A DNA stretch of 64,000 bases, taken from Lysobacter sp. 5GHs7-4. GTDB lineage: Bacteria > Pseudomonadota > Gammaproteobacteria > Xanthomonadales > Xanthomonadaceae. The stretch lies in contig NZ_CP089924.1 in assembly GCF_021284765.1 (NCBI RefSeq), positions 4,172,001-4,236,000 of the forward strand, given 5' to 3'. The notes beneath the pieces were generated by a model that was not told the origin of the DNA, did no database searches, and saw nothing but the letters and a program-made list of their open reading frames with translations. Below, piece by piece: positions 51,308 through 60,072 of the stretch; positions within the stretch are counted from its first letter, which is position 1; every line of letters starts with the position of its first letter. Made by a program: the position numbers and the translations under genes.

Positions 51308-52297
51308 TCAGGCGGAAGCCTGATGCTCGATGCGTTGCTCGATTGCACCGAAAATACTGACGCCTTGCGCATCCAGCATTTCGATGCGCACGGTGTCGCC
51401 GAACTTCATGAACGGGGTCTGCGGCTTGCCCAGTTCCAGCGTCTCGACCGTGCGGCGCTCGGCGAAGCAGGACGCGCCCAGCGAGGTGTCCTCGTTGGCG
51501 ACCGTGCCCGAGCCGACGATGGTGCCGGCCGACAGCGGCCGCGTCTTGGCCGCATGCGCGACCAGTTGGGCGAAGTTGAACTGCATGTCGACGCCGGCCT
51601 CGGGCGCGCCGAACCACTCGCCGTTGATATGGGTCAGCAGCGGACGATGCACCTTGCTGTCCTGCCAGGCCTCGCCCAGCTCGTCCGGCGTCACGAACAC
51701 CGGGCTCAGCGCCGAACGCGGCTTGGACTGCAGGAAGCCGAAGCCCTTGGCCAGCTCGTTGGGGATCAGGTTGCGCAGCGAGACGTCGTTGACCAGGCCG
51801 ACCAGTTGGATGTGCGCGGCGGCCTGCTCCGGCGTGGCCGCCATCGGCACGTCGTCGGTCACGATCACCACCTCGGCTTCCAGGTCGATGCCGTAGTCCT
51901 CGCTGACCACGCGCACCGGATCGCGCGGGCCGTAGAAGCCGGCGCTGACCGCCTGGTACATCAGCGGGTCGACGTAGAAGCTTTCCGGCACCTCGGCGCC
52001 GCGCGCGCGGCGCACGCGCTCGACGTGCGGCAGATAGGCGCTGCCGTCGACGAATTCGTAGGCGCGCGGCAGCGGCGCGGCCAGCGCGGCCGGATCGAGA
52101 TCGAACGCGCCCTCGGCCTGGCCGCTGTTGAGCGCGTCGGACAACGCGTTCAGACGCGGCGCGGTATTCGACCAATCCTCGAGCGCGCGCTGCAGGGTGT
52201 CGGCGATGCCGCTGGCGCGCACGGCGCGGGTCAGATCGCGGGAGACGACGATCAGCGTGCCGTCGCGGCCGCCTTCCTTCAGGGAACCGAGCTTCAT
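51308..52297 (-). CDS. fahA: Fumarylacetoacetate hydrolase
   Basis: A 329-residue protein. Its FAH domain has FYGPRDPVRVVSEDYGIDLEAEVVI with the metal-binding Glu residues, VGLVNDVSLRNL, GFGFLQSKPRSALSP and VGSGTVANEDTSLGASC. It splits fumarylacetoacetate into fumarate and acetoacetate, the last step of tyrosine catabolism. It is at the head of a likely fahA-maiA unit. Confidence 0.93.
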   Translation of the reverse strand: MKLGSLKEGGRDGTLIVVSRDLTRAVRASGIADTLQRALEDWSNTAPRLNALSDALNSGQAEGAFDLDPAALAAPLPRAYEFVDGSAYLPHVERVRRARGAEVPESFYVDPLMYQAVSAGFYGPRDPVRVVSEDYGIDLEAEVVIVTDDVPMAATPEQAAAHIQLVGLVNDVSLRNLIPNELAKGFGFLQSKPRSALSPVFVTPDELGEAWQDSKVHRPLLTHINGEWFGAPEAGVDMQFNFAQLVAHAAKTRPLSAGTIVGSGTVANEDTSLGASCFAERRTVETLELGKPQTPFMKFGDTVRIEMLDAQGVSIFGAIEQRIEHQASA

Positions 52298-52643
52298 CCA
52301 GACCTCAATCGCGGGGCGCGCCGCAGCGCAATGGTTTCAATTGTAACCGAATTGCCGCGGACACCACCCGGGCGTGAAGGCACAGGATGGCGCAAACGGG
52401 GGTGGCTGCGTAGCGGGAGAGATCCCGTGACCACGGGGCATTCCAGGCCCGCGCAAGCGCAGCGCTGGTCACCCAACCGCCCCACCACCACCCGTCATTC
52501 CGGCGAAAGCCGGAACCCATTTTGCCCCCCTGGGCGCTGTAGGTGGCAGCGGCAACAGCAACATGGGTTCCGGCTTTCGCCGGAATGACGAGGGGGAATG
52601 ACGCGTTGAGGCTTGGACCGGGCAGCGGTCACCAGGACGAAAC
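52298..52643. other. Intergenic region upstream of fahA, holding a REP-like palindrome
   Basis: This region between fahA and the tRNA-Gln terminator contains no supported gene. It holds the 28-bp inverted repeat at 52493-52590, and small open frames here read through the palindrome. Confidence 0.6.
52493..52590. repeat. REP-like inverted repeat
   Basis: 52493-52520 and 52563-52590 are perfect 28-base inverted copies (core TTCCGGCTTTCGCCGGAA) around a 42-base centre. Such GTCATTCCGGC palindromes are dispersed in many bacterial genomes as REP/BIME elements. It is not a simple terminator because of the long loop. Confidence 0.8.
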
Positions 52644-52677
52644 CCAAAAAACAAAAAACCCGCCTCTCGGCGGGTTT
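52644..52677 (-). terminator. Rho-independent terminator after tRNA-Gln
   Basis: The stem AAACCCGCC/GGCGGGTTT (52656-52664 with 52669-52677) with loop TCTC is followed on the - strand by a T-rich run interrupted by one G. It ends the tRNA-Gln transcript. Confidence 0.9.
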
Positions 52678-52720
52678 CGTGTGGCCGACCTGCGCCGTTT
52701 CCGGCGAGGTCGATCGTGTA

Positions 52721-52795
52721 TGGCAGCCCCGGATGGATTCGAACCACCGAATGCCTGAGTCAGAGTCAGGTGCCTTACCGCTTGGCGACGGGGCT
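52721..52795 (-). tRNA. tRNA-Gln (anticodon CTG)
   Basis: The - strand folds as a 75-nt tRNA including the encoded CCA. The acceptor stem AGCCCCG pairs with CGGGGCT. The anticodon arm is CCTGA-CTCTGAC-TCAGG with anticodon CTG, and the T arm has GGTTCGAATCC. It has the CGCCAAGCGGTAAGGCA D arm typical of bacterial tRNA-Gln. Confidence 0.96.
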
Positions 52796-52811
52796 ATAAA
52801 ACAAATCTTAG

Positions 52812-52838
52812 CAAAAAACGCAGGATGACTGCTGCGTT
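52812..52838 (-). terminator. Rho-independent terminator after rpsI
   Basis: The - strand forms AACGCAG/CTGCGTT (52832-52838 with 52817-52823) with an eight-base loop and then TTTT. It lies 15 bases past the rpsI stop and only 17 bases before the 5' end of tRNA-Gln. Confidence 0.85.
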
Positions 52839-52852
52839 CTTCGCCAGGACGA

Positions 52853-53245
52853 TTAACGCTTCGAGAACTGGGTAGCGCGACGTGCCTTGTGCAGGCCGAC
52901 CTTCTTACGCTCGACTTCGCGGGCGTCGCGGGTCATGAAGCCGGCCTTGCGCAGCTCGGACTTCAGGGTTTCGTCGTACTCGACCAGCGCGCGCGCGATG
53001 CCGAGGCGGATCGCACCGGCCTGGCCGGTGATGCCGCCGCCGGCGACCGTCACGTTGACGTCGAACTTGTCGCTGGACTGGGTCAGCTCGAGCGGCTGGC
53101 GCACGATCATGCGCGCCGTCTCGCGACCGAAGAACTCTTCGATCGAACGCTGGTTGATGGTGATCTTGCCGTCGCCCTTGCGCAGGTACACGCGAGCGGT
53201 GGAAGACTTGCGGCGGCCGGTGCCGTAGTTCTGCTGGATAGCCAT
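52853..53245 (-). CDS. rpsI: 30S ribosomal protein S9
   Basis: A 130-residue S9. [18 protein letters not shown] at the start, [19 protein letters not shown] in the middle and the basic end [17 protein letters not shown] are diagnostic. The C-terminal lysine/arginine tail reaches the P-site tRNA. It follows rplM by 15 bases in the usual order. Confidence 0.98.
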   Translation of the reverse strand: MAIQQNYGTGRRKSSTARVYLRKGDGKITINQRSIEEFFGRETARMIVRQPLELTQSSDKFDVNVTVAGGGITGQAGAIRLGIARALVEYDETLKSELRKAGFMTRDAREVERKKVGLHKARRATQFSKR

Positions 53246-53260
53246 GTTCGTGTCTTTACC

Positions 53261-53689
53261 TTAGATGTCCAACGGCTGCGGCTGCTGGGCAGCGTGCGGA
53301 TGCTCGGAGCCCTTGTAGACCTTGAGCTTGCGGTACATGGCGCGGCCGAGCGGATTCTTCGGCAGCATGCCCTTGACGGCGATCTCGATGACGCGCTCCG
53401 GGTGGCGCTCCAGCGCCTGGCCCAGGGTCTCGCTCTTGAGGTTGCCGACGTAGCCGGTGAAGCGGTGGTAGATCTTGTCCTGGAGCTTGTTGCCCGTGAC
53501 AGCGATCTTCTCGGCGTTGATCACCACCAGGTAATCGCCGGTATCCACGTGAGGGGTGTAGACGGGCTTGTGCTTGCCGCGCAGACGGCGCGCGAGTTCG
53601 GAGCTCAAGCGGCCGAGCGTTTTGCCCGACGCGTCGACGATGTACCAGTCGCGCTGGACGGTCTCGTTCTTAGCGGTAAAAGTCTTCAT
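53261..53689 (-). CDS. rplM: 50S ribosomal protein L13
   Basis: A 142-residue L13. ATG 53689 gives [20 protein letters not shown], the conserved start; the longer frame to 53836 is not part of it. [16 protein letters not shown] and [19 protein letters not shown] are family motifs. In gammaproteobacteria this operon can be autoregulated through the rplM leader; the 180-bp gap upstream could hold one, but I could not identify a leader structure. Confidence 0.98.
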   Translation of the reverse strand: MKTFTAKNETVQRDWYIVDASGKTLGRLSSELARRLRGKHKPVYTPHVDTGDYLVVINAEKIAVTGNKLQDKIYHRFTGYVGNLKSETLGQALERHPERVIEIAVKGMLPKNPLGRAMYRKLKVYKGSEHPHAAQQPQPLDI

Positions 53690-53869
53690 GTAAGTCTGCT
53701 TTATGGGTACCTGGTCGGGCTGATTTCGCTTGCGTCCAACCCCGGATCGGGGCGGTCGCGGCGCGGAATTTCGCCTCGCGTTGTGAATGTGGAACGAAAG
53801 AGGCGGAATGATAGCGGGGTCGTGCCGCCCCTGCAAGTCGAGCTGAACGGCATGCTAGCATCGGCCTTC

Positions 53870-55060
53870 ATGTCCGCCGCCCGCCCGCCTTCCGCCGACC
53901 CGCTGGTGGCGCTGGCCGACCGCTGCGTCCAGTGCGGGCTGTGCCTGCCGGCCTGCCCGACCTACGGCCACGACCGCCTCGAAGCCGAATCCCCGCGCGG
54001 CCGCATCGCCGTGGCGCGGGCCTGGGCGCTGGGCACGATCGAGCCCAGCGCGGTCGCCGACACCCACCTGGATCACTGCCTGGGCTGTCGTAGCTGCGAG
54101 GCCGTGTGCCCGGCCGGCGTGCAGTATGGCGAACTGCTGGGCCTGGCGCGCGAACGCCAGCGCCAGCGGCGCGCGCCTGGCCGGCGCCAGCGCTGGATCG
54201 AGGCCCTGGCCGCGCGCCCGCACGCGCTGGCTGTCCTGCTGCGGCTGTACCGCCTGACTTACCCGGCGCTGCCCGCGTCATGGCGGCCATTGCCGCGCCC
54301 GCCGGCCGCAACCCCCGCCCCGCCCTCTCCCGTGCCCGCCACCGCACGCGGCGAGCTGGCCGTGTTCGCCGGCTGCGTCGCCGGACCTTATGAGATGGCG
54401 CTGCGTGAGGCCGTCGCGCGCCTGTGCCGCGGACTCGGCTATCGGGTCCGCCCGGCCCCGGACCAGACCTGTTGCGGCAGCCTGCACGCGCACGCCGGCG
54501 ATACGGCGCGCGCGCAGGCGCTGGCCGCGCGCAACCGCGACGCCTTCGCCGGCGTGGACACGGTACTGACCCTGGCCAGCGGCTGCCACGAGTCCCTGGC
54601 CCGGTCCCTGGATGCAGGCACGCGCACGCAGGACGCGATCGCGTTCTTGGAGCGCCATGCCGACGCGCTGCGGCTGCGCCCCCGCCAAGAGCGCGTCGCC
54701 CTGCACCTGCCCTGCACGCAGCGCAACGTGGTCGGCTCGGTGCCCGCATTGCGGCGCCTGCTGGCGCGCGTGCCGGGTCTGAGCCTGATCGAACTGGACG
54801 CCGGCTACGGCTGCTGCGGCGCCGCCGGCACGCAGATGCTGACCGAAGCCGAACGCGCCGCCGACTACCGCGAACCGCTGCTGCGGCAGTTCACCGCCAG
54901 CGGCGCGACGCGGCTGCTCAGCGCCAACATCGGCTGCCGGCTGCACCTGGGCGCCGCATTGACCGCGCCGGTCGCGCATCCGCTGGCGTTCCTGGCCGAG
55001 TGTCTGGACGGCGTCGAGGTCGGCGCCGATTCACTGCCGGGCAACGCCGCCGCGCCGTAA
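53870..55060 (+). CDS. Two-[4Fe-4S] heterodisulfide/glycolate-oxidase-type iron-sulfur protein (GlcF-like)
   Basis: A 396-residue protein from ATG 53870; ATG 53852 is an alternative. CVQCGLCLPACP (Cys19, 22, 25, 29) and CLGCRSCEAVCPAG are two 4Fe-4S clusters. TCCGSLHAHAG and GYGCCGAAGTQM are the paired CCG motifs of the C-terminal domain. The layout matches GlcF, the iron-sulfur subunit of glycolate oxidase, which passes electrons from FAD subunits. No glcD/E is adjacent, so the partner is unknown. It is 9 bases before coq7 and may be co-transcribed. Confidence 0.82.
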   Translation: MSAARPPSADPLVALADRCVQCGLCLPACPTYGHDRLEAESPRGRIAVARAWALGTIEPSAVADTHLDHCLGCRSCEAVCPAGVQYGELLGLARERQRQRRAPGRRQRWIEALAARPHALAVLLRLYRLTYPALPASWRPLPRPPAATPAPPSPVPATARGELAVFAGCVAGPYEMALREAVARLCRGLGYRVRPAPDQTCCGSLHAHAGDTARAQALAARNRDAFAGVDTVLTLASGCHESLARSLDAGTRTQDAIAFLERHADALRLRPRQERVALHLPCTQRNVVGSVPALRRLLARVPGLSLIELDAGYGCCGAAGTQMLTEAERAADYREPLLRQFTASGATRLLSANIGCRLHLGAALTAPVAHPLAFLAECLDGVEVGADSLPGNAAAP

Positions 55061-55069
55061 ACTGCGCAC

Positions 55070-55714
55070 ATGACCACGATCCGCGAGCTGTCTCCCCTGG
55101 ACCGCCTGCTCAGCGATGCGCAGCGCGCCCTCGACACCGTCTTCGGCGCGCCCTACGCGGCTCGGCCCAATCCGGCCGCCGACACCGCCCAGATCGAACT
55201 GGACGACGCCGAGCGCCGCCACGCCGCCGGCCTGATGCGCATCAACCACGTCGGCGAGGTCTGCGCGCAGGCGCTGTACTGCGGCCAGGCCGCGGTCGCG
55301 CGCGACGCGGCCACGCGCGCGCACCTGCTGGAAGCCGCGCAGGAAGAGACCGACCACCTGGCCTGGTGCGCGCAGCGGCTGGACGAGCTCGACAGCCGCC
55401 CCAGCCTGCTCAACCCGTTGTGGTACGCCGGCAGCTACGCGATCGGCGCCCTCGCCGGCCTGCGCGGCGACGGCTGGAACCTGGGCTTCGTGGTCGAGAC
55501 CGAGCACCAGGTCGAGGCGCACATCGACGAGCACCTGGAATCGCTGCCGGAAGCCGACGCGCGCAGCCGCGCGATCCTGCGCACGATGAAGGAAGACGAG
55601 GCCCGCCACGCCGCCAACGCCGAGGCCGCCGGCGCGCGCCTGCTGCCGCCGCCGGTGCCGACCCTGATGGCGGCGGCGTCGAAGCTGATGAAGGCGGTGG
55701 CGTACCGGGTGTGA
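55070..55714 (+). CDS. coq7: 3-demethoxyubiquinol 3-hydroxylase
   Basis: A 214-residue Coq7-type diiron protein. [46 protein letters not shown] and [11 protein letters not shown] hold the Glu/His ligands of both irons. It adds the last hydroxyl in ubiquinone synthesis, at the inner membrane. A hairpin terminator shared with speD follows after a REP-like palindrome. Confidence 0.95.
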   Translation: MTTIRELSPLDRLLSDAQRALDTVFGAPYAARPNPAADTAQIELDDAERRHAAGLMRINHVGEVCAQALYCGQAAVARDAATRAHLLEAAQEETDHLAWCAQRLDELDSRPSLLNPLWYAGSYAIGALAGLRGDGWNLGFVVETEHQVEAHIDEHLESLPEADARSRAILRTMKEDEARHAANAEAAGARLLPPPVPTLMAAASKLMKAVAYRV

Positions 55715-55750
55715 GGGCCTGCGCGGCGCGGCTTCAAGCCTGTCGCCTTG

Positions 55751-55832
55751 GCTTTCTATGGGAGCGACGTGAGTCGCGATGACGCAACTCGGGCCAGCGG
55801 CGATCGCGACTCACGTCGCTCCCACAGAAAGC
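55751..55832. repeat. REP-like inverted repeat
   Basis: 55751-55780 and 55803-55832 are near-perfect inverted copies with core GGGAGCGACGTGAGTCGCGA, separated by 22 bases. This resembles dispersed palindromes of Xanthomonadaceae and the element at 58242-58339 in this window. Confidence 0.8.
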
Positions 55833-55874
55833 AAAAGCCGCCACCAAGGCGCGTGCGCGACGGGCCGGAAACGA

Positions 55875-55900
55875 AAAAGGCCGGCTTTCGCCGGCCTTTT
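55875..55900. terminator. Bidirectional terminator between coq7 and speD
   Basis: A perfect 11-bp stem AAAAGGCCGGC/GCCGGCCTTTT (55875-55885 with 55890-55900), loop TTTC, has A and T runs on both sides. It can end coq7 on + and speD on -. Confidence 0.88.
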
Positions 55901-55917
55901 CGCTGCGTCCGAACCGG

Positions 55918-56709
55918 TCAGTCGACCAGGTTGCGGCCGTGGAACAGCTCTTCGATCTCGCGCTTGAGCCGCGCCTCGATCTTCATGCGTTCCTTGAACG
56001 ACAGGTTCTTGGCCTTCTCCTCGAACAGGTAGTTGTCGAGGTCGAATTCCTTCAGGTGCATCTTGGTGTGGAAGATGTTTTCCTGATAGACGTTGACGTC
56101 GAGCATCTCGTAGCGCGACTTCACGTTCTTGGCCAGGTAATCCTGGATCGAGTTGATCTTGTGATCGATGTAGTGCTTGCGGCCCTTCACGTCGCGGGTG
56201 AAGCCGCGCACGCGGTAGTCCATGACGACGATGTCGGACTCCAGGCTCTCGATCAGGTAGTTCAGGGCCTTCAGCGGCGAGATCACGCCGCAGGTCGCCA
56301 CGTCGATGTCGGCGCGGAAGGTCGCGATGCCGTTGTCCGGATGGGTTTCCGGATAGGTGTGCACCGTGATGTGCGACTTGTCCATGTGCGCGACGACGGC
56401 GTCGGAGATCACGCCCTTGGCGGCCGACTTGTCGATCACCGGCTCTTCCGAGATCAGGATCGTCACCGACGCGCCCTGCGGATCGTAGTCCTGGCGCGCG
56501 ATGTTGAGGATGTTGGCGCCGATGATGTCCGCCACATCCGTGAGGATCTGGGTCAGTCGATCGGCGTTGTAAGCCTCGTCGATGTACTCGATGTACCGCT
56601 GGCGCTGCTCTTCCGAGACCGCGTAGCAGACGTCGTAGATGTTGAACGAGAGGGCCTTGGTGAGGTTGTTGAAACCTTGCAACCTCAGGCGCGGCAACGG
56701 CTTGACCAC
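55918..56709 (-). CDS. speD: S-adenosylmethionine decarboxylase proenzyme
   Basis: A 263-residue SpeD of the enterobacterial long type. The GTG at 56709 gives [19 protein letters not shown], matching the family start; the frame beyond shadows clp. [18 protein letters not shown] holds the Lys-Ser cleavage site that makes the pyruvoyl group, and [23 protein letters not shown] is conserved (here ATCGVIS). It supplies decarboxylated SAM for spermidine synthesis. It is divergent from clp. Confidence 0.96.
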   Translation of the reverse strand: MVKPLPRLRLQGFNNLTKALSFNIYDVCYAVSEEQRQRYIEYIDEAYNADRLTQILTDVADIIGANILNIARQDYDPQGASVTILISEEPVIDKSAAKGVISDAVVAHMDKSHITVHTYPETHPDNGIATFRADIDVATCGVISPLKALNYLIESLESDIVVMDYRVRGFTRDVKGRKHYIDHKINSIQDYLAKNVKSRYEMLDVNVYQENIFHTKMHLKEFDLDNYLFEEKAKNLSFKERMKIEARLKREIEELFHGRNLVD

Positions 56710-56928
56710 GGTAGGGGGATTCCCGGTCGGACGGCGAGGGCGGGAATTATGCGGCAAACCGCTGCGGGGGGAAACGCGCGCTGTCACCCGGCCGTCATAC
56801 GCCGGACCCCTGGCCGGCCGGGGGACTGCCCATATCGGGCCGGGGTGACGTAGAGTGCCGCAGGGTGACGCTATTTGCCCAATCCCCCGGTTCGTCCTAA
56901 GCTCACTCGATAACCCAAGCCCAATCCC

Positions 56929-57618
56929 ATGTCCGCCAATCCGGTAGCCCCCTTGACTGCCCTGCGCCGAACCAATAGCCCGTTGCTGCCCGACGGCGCG
57001 ACGATCGAACGCTTCCTGGCGCACTGCCACCGCCGACGCTACCCGTCGCGGACCGACGTGTTCCGCCCGGGAGATCCCGCCAGCACCCTGTACTACGTCG
57101 TTTCCGGCTCGGTGAGCATCATCACCGAGGAAGAGGACGGCCGTGAGCTGGTGCTCGGCTACTTCGGCCCCGGCGAATTCGTCGGCGAGCTCGGCCTGTT
57201 CATCGAAAGCGACCATCGCGAGGTGATCCTGCGCACGCGCAGCACCTGCGAGCTGGCCGAGATCGGTCACGAGCGCCTCTACGACCTGCTGCTGACCCGC
57301 CTGTCGCTGGACGCGCCCAAGCTGCTGTACGCGATCGGCGCGCAGATCTCGCGCCGCCTGCTGGACACCAGCCGCAAGGCCGGCCGCCTGGCCTTCCTGG
57401 ACGTGACCGACCGCATCGTGCGCGCCCTGCACGACCTGGCCAAGGAACCCGAGGCCATGAGCCATCCGCAGGGCACCCAGCTGCGGGTGTCGCGCCAGGA
57501 GCTGTCGCGCCTGGTCGGCTGCTCGCGCGAAATGGCCGGCCGCGTGCTCAAGAAGCTGCAGGCCGACGGCAAGCTGCACGCCCGCGGCAAGACCGTCGTC
57601 CTGTACGGGACGCGCTGA
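56929..57618 (+). CDS. clp: CRP-like global regulator Clp
   Basis: A 229-residue CRP-family protein. [24 protein letters not shown] and [18 protein letters not shown] form the cyclic-nucleotide domain; [24 protein letters not shown] is the winged-helix DNA reader. The sequence is very close to Xanthomonas Clp, which binds c-di-GMP and controls secreted enzymes, motility and antibiotic production. It is the likely candidate controller of the secreted proteases and repeat proteins here, which is inference. It is divergent from speD with 219 bases between. Confidence 0.95.
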   Translation: MSANPVAPLTALRRTNSPLLPDGATIERFLAHCHRRRYPSRTDVFRPGDPASTLYYVVSGSVSIITEEEDGRELVLGYFGPGEFVGELGLFIESDHREVILRTRSTCELAEIGHERLYDLLLTRLSLDAPKLLYAIGAQISRRLLDTSRKAGRLAFLDVTDRIVRALHDLAKEPEAMSHPQGTQLRVSRQELSRLVGCSREMAGRVLKKLQADGKLHARGKTVVLYGTR

Positions 57619-57632
57619 GCCGCCCGCCGACG

Positions 57633-58094
57633 ATGGGTCGCGCCGCCCCCTCCGCCGAAACCGCACCCCGCGTGCGTTCGGCGGAATTGGGCGACGCCCA
57701 CGACGTCGCCCGCCTGCTCGGCGACCTCGGCTATCCCTGCAACCGCGACGAAGCCGCCGAACGCATCGCGGTGGTCCGCCACGACCCGCGCCAGCACCTG
57801 CTGCTGGCTGAGATCGACGGCGACGCCTGCGGCCTGGTCTCGCTGTACACCCTGTATTCGGTGGTGCACGGCACCGAGCTGGCGCGGATCACCGCGCTGG
57901 TGGTGTCGCCGGCCAGCCAGCGCCAGGGCATCGGCCGGCGCCTGCTGCGCGAGGTCGAGCTGATCTCGCGTCGTGTCGGCGTGTCGCGCATCGAAATCAC
58001 CAGCAATCTGAGCCGTAGCGAGGCGCACGCGTTCTACCGCGATTGCGGGTATAGCGATGGGTCGCTGCGGTTTGTGAAGGCGCTGGGCGATTAG
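57633..58094 (+). CDS. GNAT-family N-acetyltransferase
   Basis: A 153-residue protein, 14 bases after clp. [22 protein letters not shown] is the acetyl-CoA loop (QRQGIGR), and [12 protein letters not shown] is the closing motif of the GNAT fold. The substrate is not known. It is probably co-transcribed with clp. Confidence 0.87.
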   Translation: MGRAAPSAETAPRVRSAELGDAHDVARLLGDLGYPCNRDEAAERIAVVRHDPRQHLLLAEIDGDACGLVSLYTLYSVVHGTELARITALVVSPASQRQGIGRRLLREVELISRRVGVSRIEITSNLSRSEAHAFYRDCGYSDGSLRFVKALGD

Positions 58095-58241
58095 CGTCCT
58101 GGCCCGACAGGGCCGATCCTGAGTTCGTTTTCCGCGCGTCTGTCGAGGCGTTCGCCGTCGCCCGGCGCGGCGATGATGCGGTTCGCTGCGCTCACCGCAT
58201 CCTACGGCGATGTTTGCGTTCCCCGCCCATCGGAAGCTTTG

Positions 58242-58339
58242 GGGTAGGAGCGGCGCAAGCCGCGACCGCGAACTGCGGCTGCGGGATGGTTTCGTCGTCG
58301 TTCGACTACAAAGTCGCGGTTTGCGCCGCTCCTACTCCA
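58242..58339. repeat. REP-like inverted repeat
   Basis: GGAGTAGGAGCGG-type arms: 58242-58268 (GGTAGGAGCGGCGCAAGCCG) and 58314-58339 are near-perfect inverted copies around a 45-base centre. The core is like that at 55751. Confidence 0.75.
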
Positions 58340-58386
58340 CGGCGGTGGAGCGCAGCGCGCGCAAGATTGCGCGGGCGTCTGGATTT

Positions 58387-58501
58387 GCGCGAATCGCGGC
58401 TTACGCCGCCCCCACAGAAAGCGACAGCGCGGCCGCGCTACGGGTTTCTGCGGGAGCGGCGCCCCATGGAACCCCCTTGGGGCGTAAGCCGCGATCGCGA
58501 A
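58387..58501. repeat. REP-like inverted repeat with longer arms
   Basis: Two arms with CGCGAATCGCGGCTTACGCC on one side and GGCGTAAGCCGCGATCGCGA on the other bracket a second pair, CCCACAGAAAGC and GTTTCTGCGGGAGCGGC, so the element folds as a nested hairpin. Confidence 0.7.
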
Positions 58502-58543
58502 ATCGTGACGGCCAGTGCAAATCCGCAACCTCGGGATCGATCC

Positions 58544-59284
58544 TCAGCCCGCCGCCGAGGCCACCGCGTCGCCACCGCGCCCGGGACAGCCCCAGTTGAG
58601 GATCGGCGTGCCGGCCGGCAGCACGCGCCGGAACATCGGGATGCGGCGCGCCTTGGGGTTGACCACCACCGGCCGGCGCGCGGCCTTGAGCAGCGGCAGA
58701 TCGGCGCTGCTGTCGGAATAGGCGACTTCGACCGGCGCGGTGTAGCCGGCCTCGCGCAGCATGGTCATCTTCATTTCGGCGTGGCAGTGGCGCAGCGCGC
58801 CGACCGCGCCCAGGCGCGGGCCGACCAGGGTGCCGACCACCGGCACGTCCTCGTGGGCGACGAAGGCCAGGATCGCGCGCGCCAGCTCCGGCGGCGCGCC
58901 GGTGGCGATCACCACGCGGTCGCCGCGTTCGCGGTGGTGGTGCAGCACGTCCAGCGCCACCGGCAGCAGGCGGCGGCGGATCTCGTCGGTGTGCGCGGCC
59001 ACGTAGCGGTCGATGGTGGCGTCGAACTCGCGCCGCCCGCCCATGCCGACCGAACCGACCCAGACGAAACCGGAAATGCCGACCCGGCGCGTGGGCAGGT
59101 AGGCGATCATCGGCCCGAACACCGGCGCGATCAGCAGCGCCAGCAACTGCCGCCACCAGGAACGCTTGATCAACCAGGCGAACAGATGGCTGCCGGAATC
59201 GCCGTCGTACAAAGTGTGGTCGAAGTCGAACACCACCAGCGGCGCGTCGTCGCGCGCCGGCGGGAAGCGCCCGTCCGCGCTCAT
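58544..59284 (-). CDS. HAD-IB family phosphatase
   Basis: A 246-residue HAD hydrolase; ATG 59284 overlaps the trpC stop as [19 protein letters not shown] holds Asp20 and Asp22, [12 protein letters not shown] is motif II, and [17 protein letters not shown] is motif IV. The helical cap with two hydrophobic stretches ([17 protein letters not shown]) is as in phosphoserine-phosphatase-like membrane-associated HADs. Substrate unknown; linkage to trpC suggests a serine or tryptophan role but that is weak. Confidence 0.82.
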   Translation of the reverse strand: MSADGRFPPARDDAPLVVFDFDHTLYDGDSGSHLFAWLIKRSWWRQLLALLIAPVFGPMIAYLPTRRVGISGFVWVGSVGMGGRREFDATIDRYVAAHTDEIRRRLLPVALDVLHHHRERGDRVVIATGAPPELARAILAFVAHEDVPVVGTLVGPRLGAVGALRHCHAEMKMTMLREAGYTAPVEVAYSDSSADLPLLKAARRPVVVNPKARRIPMFRRVLPAGTPILNWGCPGRGGDAVASAAG

Positions 59285-60072
59285 GCCGCGAACAGCCGCT
59301 GCAGGGCCGCGCCCGGGTCGCGCTCGCGCATGAAGCTTTCGCCGATCAGGAACGTCTCGATGCCGGCGCCGCGCATCTTGGCCACGTCGGCACCGGTGGC
59401 GATGCCGCTTTCGGTGACCAGGGTGCGGTCGCGCGGCACCGCATCGCGCAGAGCGATGGTGGTGTCCAGCGAGACCTCGAAGGTGCGCAGGTTGCGGTTG
59501 TTGACGCCGATCAACTCGCAATCGGTCTGCAGCGCTCGTTCGAGCTCGTCGATGTCGTGGACCTCGACCAGTACGTCCATGCCCAGCTCCATCGCCAGGC
59601 CGGCCATCTCGATCATGGGGCCGTCTTCCAGCGCGGCCACGATCAGCAGGATCGCGTCGGCGCCGATCACGCGCGCTTCGTAGACCTGGTAGGGGTCGAT
59701 GGTGAAGTCCTTGCGCAGCACCGGCAGCGAGCAGGCCGCGCGCGCCTCGCCCAGGTACAGGTTGCTGCCCTGGAAGAAGTCGACGTCGGTGAGCACCGAC
59801 AAACAGGCGGCGCCGCCGGCTTCGTAGCTGCGCGCGATCTGCGCGGGCTGGAAGTCGGCGCGGATCAGGCCCTTGGACGGACTGGCCTTCTTGACCTCGG
59901 CGATCACCGCGGCCTCGCCGGCGGCGTGCTTGCGCTTGATCGCGTCGACGAAGCCGCGCGTGGGCGCCTGCTGGGCCGCGCGCGCGCGCAGGTCGTCCAG
60001 CGAGCGCACCCGGCTGCGCTGTTCGATCTCCTCCACCTTGCGGGCGAGGATCGTGCGCAGGACATCGGTCAT
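59281..60072 (-). CDS. trpC: Indole-3-glycerol phosphate synthase
   Basis: A 263-residue TIM barrel. [51 protein letters not shown] and [14 protein letters not shown] contain the catalytic Glu and Lys residues. It closes the indole ring in tryptophan synthesis. Its start overlaps the stop of the Mur-ligase gene as ATGA, so tryptophan and amino-acid polymer genes share a transcript. No other trp gene is in view. Confidence 0.96.
   Translation of the reverse strand: MTDVLRTILARKVEEIEQRSRVRSLDDLRARAAQQAPTRGFVDAIKRKHAAGEAAVIAEVKKASPSKGLIRADFQPAQIARSYEAGGAACLSVLTDVDFFQGSNLYLGEARAACSLPVLRKDFTIDPYQVYEARVIGADAILLIVAALEDGPMIEMAGLAMELGMDVLVEVHDIDELERALQTDCELIGVNNRNLRTFEVSLDTTIALRDAVPRDRTLVTESGIATGADVAKMRGAGIETFLIGESFMRERDPGAALQRLFAA

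Larger units (their letters stand above)
58095..58543. other. Intergenic region with two REP-like palindromes
   Basis: A 449-bp gap between convergent genes. Almost all of it from 58240 on is two inverted repeats, with no supported gene. Open frames here read through the repeats. Confidence 0.7.

Noticed and set aside
51236-52588. A 450-codon + strand frame opposite fahA
   Set aside because: It mirrors fahA and runs through the REP palindrome; it has no recognisable domain.
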